Made by a program: the position numbers and the translations under genes. This document shows positions 12,616-24,200 of a stretch of DNA of 64,000 nucleotides, in pieces. The notes beneath the pieces are model-generated. The model saw only the letters and a list, made by a program, of their open reading frames with translations, had not been told where the DNA came from and ran no database searches. Position 1 is the stretch's first letter; every line of letters begins with the position of its first letter. Location: positions 1,308,711,324 through 1,308,775,323 of the forward strand of contig NC_090444.1 in assembly GCF_031143425.1 (NCBI RefSeq), read 5' to 3'. This stretch comes from Pleurodeles waltl. Its lineage: Eukaryota; Chordata; Amphibia; Caudata; Salamandridae.

Positions 12616-15600
12616 ATGTCTAGCACAGATGTGACTGTGGTGGAACTCGACACCACACCTTACCTCCATCTTAAGATGAGGGAGCTAAGGTCACTCTGTA
12701 AAATAAAGAAAATAACAATGGGCCCCAAACCTACCAAAATACAGCTCCAGGAGCTTTTGGCAGAGTTTGAAAAGGCCGACCCCTCTGAAGGTGGCAACTC
12801 AGAGGAAGAGGATAGTGACTTGGAGGAAAATTCCCACCTACCGGTCCTATCTAGGGAGAACAGGGTCTCTCAAACCCTGACTCCAAAAATAATAGTCAGA
12901 GATGCTGGTTCCCTCACAGGAGAGACCAACACCTCTGAAATCACTGAGGATAACTCCAGTGAAGAGGACATCCAGTTAGCCAGGATGGCCAAAAGATTGG
13001 CTTTGGAAAGACAGATCCTAGCCATAGAGAGGGAAAGACAAGAGATGGGCCTAGGACCCATCAATGGTGGCAGCAACATAAATAGGGTCAGAGATTCTCC
13101 TGACATGTTGAAAATCCCTAAAGGGATTGTAACTAAATATGAAGATGGTGATGACATCACCAAATGGTTCACAGCTTTTGAGAGGGCTTGTGTAACCAGA
13201 AAAGTGAACAGATCTCACTGGGGTGCTCTCCTTTGGGAAATGTTCACAGGAAAGTGTAGGGATAGACTCCTCACACTCTCTGGACAAGATGCAGAATCTT
13301 ATGACCTCATGAAGGGTACCCTGATTGAGGGCTTTGGATTCTCCACTGAGGAGTATAGGATTAGATTCAGGGGGGCTCAAAAATCCTCGAGCCAGACCTG
13401 GGTTGACTTTGTAGACTACTCAGTAAAAACACTAGATGGTTGGATTCAAGGCAGTGGTGTAAGTAATTATGATGGGCTGTACAATTTATTTGTGAAAGAA
13501 CACCTGTTAAGTAATTGTTTCAATGATAAACTGCATCAGCATCTGGTAGACCTAGGACCAATTTCTCCCCAAGAATTGGGAAAGAAGGCGGACCATTGGG
13601 TCAAGACAAGGGTGTCCAAAACTTCCACAGGGGGTGACCAAAAGAAAGGGGTCACAAAACCTCCCCAGGGGAAAGGTGGTGAGACAGCCAAAAATAAAAA
13701 TAGTCAAGAGTCTTCTAAAGGCCCCCAAAAACCTGCACAGGAGGGTGGGCCCAGAGCCTCTTCACAAAACAATCCTGGGTACAAGGGTAAAAACTTTGAT
13801 CCCAAAAAGGCCTGGTGTCGAAACTGTAGTCAGTCTGGACACCAAACTGGAGACAAGGCCTGTCCCAAGAAAAGTTCCACTCCCAACTCCAATCCAGGTA
13901 ACACTGGAATGGCTAGTCTCCAAGTGGGATCAACAGTGTGCCCAGAGCAAATCAGGGTCCACACTGAAGCTACTCTAGTCTCTGAGGGTGGGGTGGATTT
14001 AGCCACACTAGCTGCCTGGCCCCCTAACATGCAAAAATACAGGCAGCAGCTCTTTATTAATGGGACAAGTGTAGAGGGCCTGAGGGATACAGGTGCCAGT
14101 GTCACCATGGTGACAGAGAAACTGGTTTCCCCTGGCCAATACCTGACTGGAAAAACGTATACAGTCACCAATGCTGACAATCAAACTAAAGCACATCCCA
14201 TGGCAATGGTAACTTTAGAATGGGGAGGGGTCAATGGCCTGAAACAGGTGGTGGTCTCCTCAAACATCCCAGTAGACTGTCTGCTTGGAAATGACCTGGA
14301 GTCCTCAGCATGGGCTGAGGTAGAACTAAAAACCCATGCAGCCATGCTGGGTATCCCTGAACTGGTGTGTGTAAAAACAAGAGCACAATGCAAGGCACAG
14401 GGTGAAAAAGTAGAGCTGGAGTCTGGAAAAATGGCCCAGCCTGCCAAGAGAAAAGGAAAGTCAGTTGGGAAACCAACTGCAACACAGTCGGAAAAAGGGA
14501 ACCCCTCTTCTCAGGAAGAAGTTCTGCCCTCTGAGGGAACTGAGCCTTTGGAACTTGAACCTTATCAGGTTGAGCTCTTAGGCCCAGGGGGACCCTCAAG
14601 GGAGGAGCTGTGTAAGGGACAAGAAACCTGTCCCTCTCTTGAAGGCCTTAGGCAGCAAGCTGCTGAAGAGTCCAAGGGCAAGAAAAATGGAACACATAGG
14701 GTCTATTGGGAAGATGGACTCCTGTACACTGAGGCCAGAGACCCCAAACCTGGTGCCACTAGGAGAGTGGTAGTGCCTCAGTCGTTCAGAGAGTTTATTC
14801 TGACCTTGGCCCATGATATTCCCCTTGCTGGGCATTTGGGACAAACCAAGACGTGGGAGAGGTTAGTCAACCACTTCTACTGGCCCAATATGTCCCAGAA
14901 GGTTAAGGAGTTTTGCCTCTCCTGCCCCACCTGTCAATCCAGTGGTAAGACAGGTGGGCACCCAAAGGCCCCCCTCATTCCACTTCCAGTGGTGGGGGTC
15001 CCCTTTGAAAGAGTGGGTGTGGACATAGTAGGTCCACTGGAACCTCCCGCAGCCTCAGGAAATATGTACATCCTAGTAGTAGTGGATCATGCTACTAGGT
15101 ATCCTGAAGCTATTCCCCTTAGGTCGACTACTGCTCCTGCAGTAGCCAAGGCCCTCATTGGTATCTTTACCAGAGTGGGTTTCCCTAAGGAGGTGGTGTC
15201 TGACAGAGGTACCAACTTCATGTCAGCATACCTAAAACACATGTGGAATGAGTGTGGAGTGACTTACAAATTCACTACACCATACCATCCACAAACTAAT
15301 GGCTTAGTTGAGAGATTCAACAAGACATTAAAAGGCATGATCATGGGGCTCCCAGAAAAACTCAAAAGGAGATGGGATGTCCTCTTGCCATGTCTGCTTT
15401 TTGCTTACAGAGAGGTGCCACAGAAGGGAGTAGGATTCTCACCCTTTGAACTTCTGTTTGGCCACCCTGTAAGGGGACCACTTGCTCTTGTTAAAGAAGG
15501 CTGGGAGAGACCTCTTCATGAGCCTAAACAAGACATAGTGGACTATGTACTTGGCCTTCGCTCTAGAATGGCAGAGTACATGGAAAAGGCAACCAAAAAC

Positions 15601-17397
15601 CTTGAGGCCAGCCAACAGCTCCAGAAGTTTTGGTATGACCAAAAGGCTGCACTGGTTGAGTTCCAACCAGGGCAGAAAGTCTGGGTTCTGGAGCCTGTGG
15701 CTCCCAGGGCACTCCAGGACAAATGGAGTGGCCCTTACCCAGTGCTAGAAAGGAAGAGTCAGGTCACCTACCTGGTGGACCTGGGCACAAGCAGGCGCCC
15801 CAAGAGGGTGATCCATGTGAACCGCCTTAAGCTCTTCCATGACAGGGCTGATGTGAATCTGTTGATGGTAACAGATGAGGATCAGGAGGCAGAGAGTGAA
15901 CCTCTCCCTGATCTTCTGTCATCAGACCCAAAAGATGGTTCAGTAGATGGAGTGATCTACTCAGACACCCTCTCTGGCCAACAGCAAGCTGATTGTAGGA
16001 GAGTCCTACAACAGTTTCCTGAACTCTTCTCCTTAACCCCTGGTCAGACACACCTGTGTACCCATGATGTGGACACAGGAGACAGCATGCCTGTCAAAAA
16101 CAAAATTTTTAGACAGTCTGACCATGTTAAGGAAAGCATCAAGGTGGAAGTCCACAAGATGCTGGAATTGGGAGTAATTGAGCGCTCTGACAGCCCCTGG
16201 GCTAGCCCAGTGGTCTTAGTCCCCAAACCTCACACCAAAGATGGAAAGAAAGAGATGAGGTTTTGTGTGGACTACAGAGGGCTCAACTCTGTCACCAAGA
16301 CAGATGCTCATCCAATTCCTAGAGCTGATGAGCTCATAGATAAATTAGGTGCTGCCAAATTCTTAAGTACCTTTGACTTGACAGCAGGGTACTGGCAAAT
16401 AAAAATGGCACCTGGAGCAAAAGAGAAAACAGCATTCTCCACACCTGATGGGCATTATCAGTTTACTGTTATGCCCTTTGGTTTAAAGAATGCCCCTGCC
16501 ACCTTCCAAAGGTTGGTGAATCAAGTCCTTGCTGGCTTGGAGTCCTTTAGCACAGCTTATCTTGATGATATTGCTGTCTTTAGCTCCACCTGGCAGGATC
16601 ACCTGGTCCACCTGAAGAAGGTTTTGAAGGCTCTGCAATCTGCAGGCCTCTCTATCAAGGCATCCAAATGCCAGATAGGGCAGGGAACTGTGGTTTACTT
16701 GGGCCACCTTGTAGGTGGAGGCCAAGTTCAGCCACTCCAACCCAAGATCCAGACTATTCTGGACTGGGTAGCTCCAAAAACCCAGACTCAAGTCAGGGCA
16801 TTCCTTGGCTTGACTGGGTATTACAGGAGGTTTGTGAAGGGATATGGATCCATTGTGACAGCCCTCACTGAACTCACCTCCAAGAAAATGCCCAAGAAAG
16901 TGAACTGGACTGTGGAATGCCAACAGGCCTTTGACACCCTGAAACAAGCAATGTGCTCAGCACCAGTTCTAAAAGCTCCAGATTATTCTAAGCAGTTCAT
17001 TTTGCAAACAGATGCCTCTGAACATGGGATAGGGGCAGTTTTGTCCCAAACAAATGATGATGGCCTTGACCAGCCTGTTGCTTTCATTAGCAGGAGGTTA
17101 CTCCCCAGGGAGCAGCGTTGGAGTGCCATTGAGAGGGAGGCCTTTGCTGTGGTTTGGTCCCTGAAGAAGCTGAGACCATACCTCTTTGGGACTCACTTCC
17201 TAGTTCAAACTGACCACAGACCTCTCAAATGGCTGATGCAAATGAAAGGTGAAAATCCTAAACTGTTGAGGTGGTCCATCTCCCTACAGGGAATGGACTT
17301 TATAGTGGAACACAGACCTGGGACTGCCCATGCCAATGCAGATGGCCTTTCCAGGTTCTTCCACTTAGAAAATGAAGACTCTCTTGGGAAAGGTTAG
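12616..17397 (+). CDS. Gag-Pol polyprotein, order gag-PR-IN-RT-RH (1593 aa)
   Basis: Single uninterrupted frame for all replication proteins of the element. The N-terminal 390 residues are Gag-like. A zinc knuckle follows: C401, C404, H409, C416 (CX2CX4HX6C, two residues longer than usual at the end). Protease has DTGAS at 491-495. Integrase comes next: H733, H740, C770, C773 zinc domain, then D803, D863, E899, giving D,D(35)E, and a GPY module at 1039-1041. Reverse transcriptase follows: D1254 in FDLTAGYWQIKM and YLDD at 1315-1318. RNase H ends the protein: D1466 in TDAS, E1508, D1533 in TDHRPL and D1576 in NADGLSR. Integrase before RT is the Gmr1 hallmark. Gag and Pol share one frame with no stop or shift between them, so the Gag:Pol ratio must be set by some other means. 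I see no chromodomain. The start ATG is the first in frame, 264 bp after the LTR. Confidence -1.
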   Translation: MSSTDVTVVELDTTPYLHLKMRELRSLCKIKKITMGPKPTKIQLQELLAEFEKADPSEGGNSEEEDSDLEENSHLPVLSRENRVSQTLTPKIIVRDAGSLTGETNTSEITEDNSSEEDIQLARMAKRLALERQILAIERERQEMGLGPINGGSNINRVRDSPDMLKIPKGIVTKYEDGDDITKWFTAFERACVTRKVNRSHWGALLWEMFTGKCRDRLLTLSGQDAESYDLMKGTLIEGFGFSTEEYRIRFRGAQKSSSQTWVDFVDYSVKTLDGWIQGSGVSNYDGLYNLFVKEHLLSNCFNDKLHQHLVDLGPISPQELGKKADHWVKTRVSKTSTGGDQKKGVTKPPQGKGGETAKNKNSQESSKGPQKPAQEGGPRASSQNNPGYKGKNFDPKKAWCRNCSQSGHQTGDKACPKKSSTPNSNPGNTGMASLQVGSTVCPEQIRVHTEATLVSEGGVDLATLAAWPPNMQKYRQQLFINGTSVEGLRDTGASVTMVTEKLVSPGQYLTGKTYTVTNADNQTKAHPMAMVTLEWGGVNGLKQVVVSSNIPVDCLLGNDLESSAWAEVELKTHAAMLGIPELVCVKTRAQCKAQGEKVELESGKMAQPAKRKGKSVGKPTATQSEKGNPSSQEEVLPSEGTEPLELEPYQVELLGPGGPSREELCKGQETCPSLEGLRQQAAEESKGKKNGTHRVYWEDGLLYTEARDPKPGATRRVVVPQSFREFILTLAHDIPLAGHLGQTKTWERLVNHFYWPNMSQKVKEFCLSCPTCQSSGKTGGHPKAPLIPLPVVGVPFERVGVDIVGPLEPPAASGNMYILVVVDHATRYPEAIPLRSTTAPAVAKALIGIFTRVGFPKEVVSDRGTNFMSAYLKHMWNECGVTYKFTTPYHPQTNGLVERFNKTLKGMIMGLPEKLKRRWDVLLPCLLFAYREVPQKGVGFSPFELLFGHPVRGPLALVKEGWERPLHEPKQDIVDYVLGLRSRMAEYMEKATKNLEASQQLQKFWYDQKAALVEFQPGQKVWVLEPVAPRALQDKWSGPYPVLERKSQVTYLVDLGTSRRPKRVIHVNRLKLFHDRADVNLLMVTDEDQEAESEPLPDLLSSDPKDGSVDGVIYSDTLSGQQQADCRRVLQQFPELFSLTPGQTHLCTHDVDTGDSMPVKNKIFRQSDHVKESIKVEVHKMLELGVIERSDSPWASPVVLVPKPHTKDGKKEMRFCVDYRGLNSVTKTDAHPIPRADELIDKLGAAKFLSTFDLTAGYWQIKMAPGAKEKTAFSTPDGHYQFTVMPFGLKNAPATFQRLVNQVLAGLESFSTAYLDDIAVFSSTWQDHLVHLKKVLKALQSAGLSIKASKCQIGQGTVVYLGHLVGGGQVQPLQPKIQTILDWVAPKTQTQVRAFLGLTGYYRRFVKGYGSIVTALTELTSKKMPKKVNWTVECQQAFDTLKQAMCSAPVLKAPDYSKQFILQTDASEHGIGAVLSQTNDDGLDQPVAFISRRLLPREQRWSAIEREAFAVVWSLKKLRPYLFGTHFLVQTDHRPLKWLMQMKGENPKLLRWSISLQGMDFIVEHRPGTAHANADGLSRFFHLENEDSLGKG

Positions 17398-17413
17398 TCT
17401 CATCCTCTTTCGT

Positions 17414-17428
17414 TTGGGGGGGGGGTTG
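17414..17428 (+). other. Polypurine tract
   Basis: A run of ten G (17416-17425) followed by TTG lies immediately before the 3' LTR start TGTAAGG at 17429, and 17 bp after the gag-pol stop. This is the expected position for plus-strand DNA priming. The trailing TT inside the tract is slightly unusual. Confidence -1.
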
Positions 17429-20117
17429 TGTAAGGAAATGCCTCCTTGGCATGGTTGCCCCCTGACTTTTTGCCTTTGCTGATGCTATGTTTACAATTGA
17501 AAGTGTGCTGAGGCCTGCTAACCAGGCCCCAGCACCAGTGTTCTTTCCCTAACCTGTACTTTTGTATCCACAATTGGCAGACCCTGGCATCCAGATAAGT
17601 CCCTTGTAACTGGTACTTCTAGTACCAAGGGCCCTGATGCCAAGGAAGGTCTCTAAGGGCTGCAGCATGTCTTATGCCACCCTGGAGACCTCTCACTCAG
17701 CACAGACACACTGCTTGCCAGCTTGTGTGTGCTGGTGAGAACAAAACGAGTAAGTCGACATGGCACTCCCCTCAGGGTGCCATGCCAGCCTCTCACTGCC
17801 TATGCAGTATAGGTAAGACACCCCTCTAGCAGGCCTTACAGCCCTAAGGCAGGGTGCACTATACCATAGGTGAGGGTACCAGTGCATGAGCATGGTACCC
17901 CTACAGTGTCTAAACAAAACCTTAGACATTGTAAGTGCAGGGTAGCCATAAGAGTATATGGTCTGGGAGTCTGTCAAACACGAACTCCACAGCACCATAA
18001 TGGCTACACTGAAAACTGGGAAGTTTGGTATCAAACTTCTCAGCACAATAAATGCACACTGATGCCAGTGTACATTTTATTGCAAAATACACCCCAGAGG
18101 GCACCTTAGAGGTGCCCCCTGAAACTTAACCGACTGTCTGTGTAGGCTGACTAGTTCCAGCAGCCTGCCACACCAGAGACATGTTGCTGGCCCCATGGGG
18201 AGAGTGCCTTTGTCACTCTGAGGCCAGTAACAAAGCCTGCACTGGGTGGAGATGCTAACACCTCCCCCAGGCAGGAGCTGTAACACCTGGCGGTGAGCCT
18301 CAAAGGCTCACCCCTTTGTCACAGCCCAGCAGGGCACTCCAGCTTAGTGGAGTTGCCCGCCCCCTCCGGCCACAGCCCCCACTTTTGGCGGCAAGGCTGG
18401 AGGGAACAAAGAAAGCAACAAGGAGGAGTCACTGGCCAGTCAGGACAGCCCCTAAGGTGTCCTGAGCTGAGGTGACTCTAACTTTTAGAAATCCTCCATC
18501 TTGCAGATGGAGGATTCCCCCAATAGGGTTAGGATTGTGACCCCCTCCCCTTGGGAGGAGGCACAAAGAGGGTGTACCCACCCTCAGGGCTAGTAGCCAT
18601 TGGCTACTAACCCCCCAGACCTAAACACGCCCTTAAATTTAGTATTTAAGGGCTCCCCTGAACCTAAGAATTTAGATTCCTGCAACAACAAGAAGAAGGA
18701 CTGCCTAGCTGAAAACCCCTGCAGAGGAAGACCAGAAGACAACAACTGCCTTGGCTCCAGAAACTCACCGGCCTGTCTCCTGCCTTCCAAAGAACTCTGC
18801 TCCAGCGACGCCTTCCAAAGGGACCAGCGACCTCTGAATCCTCTGAGGACTGCCCTGCTTCGACGACGACAAGAAACTCCCGAGGACAGCGGACCTGCTC
18901 CAAAAAGACTGCAACTTTGTTTCAAGAAGCAGCTTTAAAGAATCCTGCAACTCCCCGCAAGAAGCGTGAGACTTGCAACACTGCACCCGGCGACCCCGAC
19001 TCGGCTGGTGGAGAACCAACACCTCAGGGAGGACCCCCGGACTACTCTACTACTGTGAGTACCAAAACCTGTCCCCCCTGAGCCCCCACAGCGCCGCCTG
19101 CAGAGGGAATCCCGAGGCTTCCCCTGACCGCGACTCTCTGAAACCTAAGTCCCGACGCCTGGAAAAGACCCTGCACCCGCAGCCCCCAGGACCTGAAGGA
19201 CCGAACTTTCACTGCAGAAGTGACCCCCAGGAGTCCCTCTCCCTTGCCCAAGTTGAGGTTTCCCAGAGGAAGCCCCCCCCTTGCCTGCCTGCAGCGCTGA
19301 AGAGATCCCTTGATCTCTCATTGACTTCCATTGCGAACCCGACGCTTGTTCTAACACTGCACCCGGCCGCCCCCGCGCCGCTGAGGGTGAAATTTCTGTG
19401 TGGGCTTGTGTCCCCCCCGGTGCCCTACAAACCCCCCCCTGGTCTGCCCTCCGAAGACGCGGGTACTTACCTGCAAGTAGACCGGAACCGGGGCACCCCC
19501 TTCTCTCCATTGAAGCCTATGCGTTTTGGGCACCACTTTGAACTCTGCACCTGACCGGCCCTGAGCTGCTGGTGTGGTAACTTTGGGGTTGCTCTGAACC
19601 CCCAACGGTGGGCTACCTTGGACCAAGACTTGAACCCTGTAAGTGTCTTACTTACCTGGTAAAACTAACAAAAACTTACCTCCCCAGGAACTGTGAAAAT
19701 TGCACTAAGTGTCCACTTTTGAAATAGCTATTTGTGAATAACTTGAAAAGTATACATGCAATTGAAATGATTCAAAGTTCCTAATGTACTTACCTGCAAT
19801 ACCTTTCAAACAAGATATTACATGTTAAATTTGAACCTGTGGTTCTTAAAATAAACTAAGAAAAGATATTTTTCTATAACAAAACCTATTGGCTGGATTT
19901 GTCTCTGAGTGTGTGTACCTCATTTATTGTCTATGTGTATGCACAACAAATGCTTAACACTACTCCTTGGATAAGCCTACTGCTCGACCACACTACCACA
20001 AAATAGAGCATTAGTATTATCTCTTTTTACCACTATTTCACCTCTAAGGGGAACCCTTGGACTCTGTGCATGCTATTCCTTACTTTGAAATAGCACATAC
20101 AGAGCCAACTTCCTACA
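17429..20117 (+). repeat. 3' LTR of the Gmr1-like element
   Basis: Second LTR of 2689 bp. Differences from the 5' copy seen by eye include single changes near 18268, 18373, 18980, 19052, 19254, 19364, 19477, 19865 and 20039, and length changes in the C- and A-runs near 19410-19437. It is followed directly by the target duplication GTAAT (20118-20122). Confidence -1.
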
Positions 20118-20122
20118 GTAAT

Positions 20123-23100
20123 CTTCTGACACGTTTCATATAAGCTTCCCTCCTGCCTTTCCCCCAGGTTGTGACGGATGGATAAAATAATCAGCTATCA
20201 CGTTAGTGGCCTTAACACACCTGCTAAGAGTCTAGCACTCCTGTCTCTTAAGGGAATCGAAGTACAATATCTGCCTTGTTCAAGAAACCCACCTCCCTAA
20301 GGTGGATTGGAAGCACTTGCGATCCCGATGGTTCGATCGTCAATACTTCTTGTCCTGCATGGGGATGAGATTAGGAGTAGCAATTCTACTAGTATCACGC
20401 TTTTCCGGTAGGGTGGTTCAGACGCAAGCAGAAATTCCTGGTAGACTCCTTTCTCTGCACATTGCCATTAAAACATACACTTTTACACTTGCTAATTTAT
20501 ATGCCCCAAATAAGCACCAGTAGGCTTTTATCCTTGATACACTGGGGCCGGTGATGGCTACTACTGATACAGATATCCTGATTGGCAGAGACTACAACTT
20601 GGTCCCTGATGCCGACCTGGATAGATTGTTCCAGAGGGTGGGACAGACGAGGGAACTTACATTACAGGGCCAAAAATGACTGGATGACTGTGAGATCACA
20701 GACGTATGGCGCATACCCCGCCTCAAGGTGAGGGATTATACTTTCTTTTCAGCAGCTCACCAGACATAATCTAGGACTGACTTCTTCCATACAACCCCAC
20801 ACCTCTCAGCATCTACTACTGCAGTCAATATGGGTGTGGCTGCCCCCTCAGATTAGTCCCCTATCTGCATCACTCTGCACTTGCTGGGTCTTGTCACCCA
20901 ACACCGTACTTGGTGCCTCATTCACAAACTTTTAACATATGGAACCACTGTTAGAGAGATAAAGGAAGCCATTAGCGACTTTTTGGAGACCAATGATACA
21001 CCTGACATGCCCATAGCACTGTTATGGGACACACTAAAGGCAGTGATTCAGGGCCAGCTCATAGTTGTAGCCACCCATCTTAATCAGGAAAGAATAGATA
21101 AACTGATTTGCTTGGAGGAGCAGGTGAAGGAGTTGGAAGGGGCACACAAACAGTCAGGCTCACACAAAGTGTGACGCCAGCTCACCACAGCACATAAACA
21201 ACTTAAAGCCCTAGATATGGACAGGGCAGAATATGCCCTTTTGTATACCAAGCAGAAATACTATGCAGAGGCAACAAAGCGGGCTGCGTTCTGGCACACC
21301 GCTAATGGGCGCAGGCTGTTAAAGAACGGGTGGCCAAAACTGAGGGACCGCAGGGTGTCATCATCTTGGGGTAGGGACGCAGGGTATCAAGCTACCCCAA
21401 GACGAACAAATTGCTCGAGCCTTCGAATGCTTCTATGCCACCCTCTATTCAGCTGAAGAGAGAGACAGAGAGAGAGGAAGATGAGTCTTACTTAGCACAA
21501 GTACCTTTACATCGCTTAGTGCCACCGAACATTTCACACCTCAACTGTGATATCCAGACGGACAAGGTGTTGGAGGCTATATCTCACAAACAGGCATGGC
21601 TCTGAGGCTAGATGGCTATACTTTTGACTTCTATAAACTATTTGTGGCCCCTCTAGCTCCACTTTTCACTCACCTGTACAACTCATTTAGCACTAATGGT
21701 TCCCTTCCAGACACCATGAAGATGGCTACTATTACGGTCCTCTCTAAAGTGGGTAAAGAACCCGTACATTTCTCATCATATCAGTCGATTGCTCTATTAA
21801 ATGCGGACGCCAAGGTTTTTACCGGTATACTGGCAGAGCATTGTGCCCCCTATAAGCAGAGTTTGCTGATCCAGACCCGAAAGGGTTATAGCCGAGAGAG
21901 GCTGCTGTGACAATACCAAACGCCTCTGTCATCTCCTAGAATAAACCCAATCCTCTCGAATACCTGCGCTTCTGCTGTGGGATGATGCAGAGAAGGCGTT
22001 TAACGGTGTTCACTGGCCATATCTTCACTTGGTCCTCCAGAAAATAGGCCTTGGCCAGCAGTTTCAACACTGGATTTAGTGTCGCTATCTGGGACCCCAG
22101 GTGGCTGTCCATTTTAATGTCCTGATGTCCCCACCATATGACAGCGCCCGTGGCACTCTGCAGGGTTGCCCCATCACCACTCCCTTTTGCCTTGTACATG
22201 GAGCCCCTTGCATAACAAATCTGCAGAAATCATACTATAACAGATATAACCATGGGAGGGAGGGAACATAAACTAGCTCTTTATGCTGATGATGTTATGA
22301 TAGCTCTCTCACACCCACTCAGTTTGTTACCTCCACTTATGGGTCAACTGGAGGCCATTGGGAAAGCCTCAGGAGTCAAAGTCAACCTACAGAAATCATA
22401 GGCATTTAATCTCACTGTCCAGAAACTGACCAACTCACACTCACGCGCCTTTTCCCTGTTACATAGGATACATAGGCGGTGGTATACCTGGGCTTACATA
22501 TTCACTCCACGTCTGCACGCACTGCCGACCGAAACTATGGAGCACTCCTCTCCACTACACGGTCTGACCTCCAGTCTTGAAAAAGTTGCACTCTTTCATG
22601 GCTGGGGCGGCGGTCAAAATGACTCTGCTCGCCAAGATATTGTATGTCATGCAAACACTGCCTTAGCAGCTCCCGCCACAAGTATTGAGAAAACTGCAGC
22701 ACCTTATAGAGGATTTTATTTGGGTAGGCAAGAAGGACCGCATGGCAAAAAGGCAGGCATATTTGCCCCCTGTGCAAGGTGGTCTGGGCATCCCACACCG
22801 CACATGATATTATCAAGCTGCACAACTTTGTTACTTGGTAGAATGGGCCAGGCCCTGTTCAGAGAAGCACTGGGGTTTTATTGACCAGGCAGTCGCTGCC
22901 ATCCATATCTAGAGGGTGCCCTGGCTGCCTAAACCTCACAGACCACCCAGAATGTACATTTCCCCTACTCCTAGAGCGACTATGGGTACCTGGTGTAGGG
23001 TGTAGCTGCTGCAGAAATTATCTACCAGCATCTCCCCCCAAACCCTGATCATTGGGAACCCTGATTTTCCCCTAGCATGCCAAGGTACTATGTACCTACA

Positions 23101-24200
23101 ATGGCAGCAAGCCAAGTGCAAAAAGATTGAGAGACTTCTTTGACCACAATAAGCTAATAGACTTTACCCAGATCCAGCTTAATTATGGGCTCCCCCCAAC
23201 TGCACATTGGCAATACGTTACAATCTGCCCCCACGCTAGTCGACCCTTATTGCCCTTTAAAAGTGGCTACTTACCTGGCATACAAATAAACGCTTACTTT
23301 CCAACATGCACGCTTTTCTCAAGCAGCAGTGGGAAAAATAATATGAATGATCTTTTCATTCTAAAGAATGGTTGGACATCGAAACACATGCCATTGCATC
23401 AGCCTGCAGTGTCTCAGGAAAGGAAACCTTCATTAAGCTACACATTATTAGTATTACACCCCAGGCTGAATGGCTCAGAGGAGGTGGGACGAAGATGCAC
23501 ATTGGTGGAGGGGTTGCGGACAGGAGGGGACCCTGACACATTTATTTTGGCGGTGCCCTATGCTGCAACGAAAATGGGTTGAAGTCCTAGCTTCCACTGA
23601 TAAAATGTATGACACCAATCTCCCCAGGTTCCCAAGCTGTATTCTGCTGGGTCTCTCAAATGCAATGACTTACCCCCTGAAGTTCCCAAGGGGACGGGCT
23701 ATCACTTTGGTCCTATGCACCACCAACAAATCATACTATCACGCTCGGACATGGCCAAAACACCTACTCAACTAGACTGGCTCTACAAAATCTGGGAACT
23801 CCTTGGCATGGAAAAACGGAATGCCCAATTTATTAAGATCTGGGGACCCTGTATACAGTTCCTGTCACAGGAATTCAGGGAATTAACTCGCCTCACGTAC
23901 CAATGCATACTTTGCCTCAAACACACAGCCCGCACTATTGACTGAGACCTCTTGGAATAGATTCCACATACACTTCTACGGTACAACTTAGGCATCATGA
24001 CAGCTTCACTAATTGAGGGCTGCTGACACAACTCTGTCGGTCTGCGACTTCCCTTTCCCTTCTATTAGTCTGTTCCTCCCCTTTTTCAACTGTTACCCAT
24101 CCATCCATCTCTCCCTCACCTACTATCGTTCCTCACCGGCTGGTGGATGTAGGAGAGGTGTTATTGTAATGTTCTTTTTTCTGAAACCCATAAAATAGAT
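20123..24200 (+). pseudogene. Decayed L1/Tx1-type LINE ORF2
   Basis: Plus-strand remnant of an L1/Tx1 ORF2 (endonuclease plus reverse transcriptase). It opens near 20178 with the typical start of the APE endonuclease (ISYHVSGLN, then an ETHL-like motif read across a frameshift near 20280). The RT entry is at 21596-21910 (DGYTFDFYKLF, then the SYQSIALLNADAKVF motif) and the catalytic LYADD box remains at about 22279-22293. The C-terminal LTHLFWRCP motif is near 23535. The frame is cut by many stops and shifts, so the copy is dead. The 3' end is near 24200. It may be the other half of the ORF1 segment at 4190-6310, displaced by later insertions, but the join is unproven. Confidence -1.

Larger units (their letters stand above)
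9662..20117 (+). mobile_element. Gmr1-like Ty3/gypsy retrotransposon, complete
   Basis: Complete LTR retrotransposon of 10,456 bp. Evidence: a perfect 5-bp target duplication GTAAT at 9657-9661 and 20118-20122; LTRs of 2690 and 2689 bp that start TGTAAGG and end TTCCTACA; a candidate primer-binding site right after the 5' LTR; a G10 purine tract before the 3' LTR; and one uninterrupted gag-pol frame. The domain order is gag, protease, integrase, RT, RNase H, the arrangement known from the Gmr1 group of metavirus-like elements and opposite to ordinary Ty3/gypsy. By eye the LTRs differ at about a dozen positions, roughly 0.4%, so the insertion is recent. It lies antisense to USP45 in its large intron. 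Confidence -1.
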
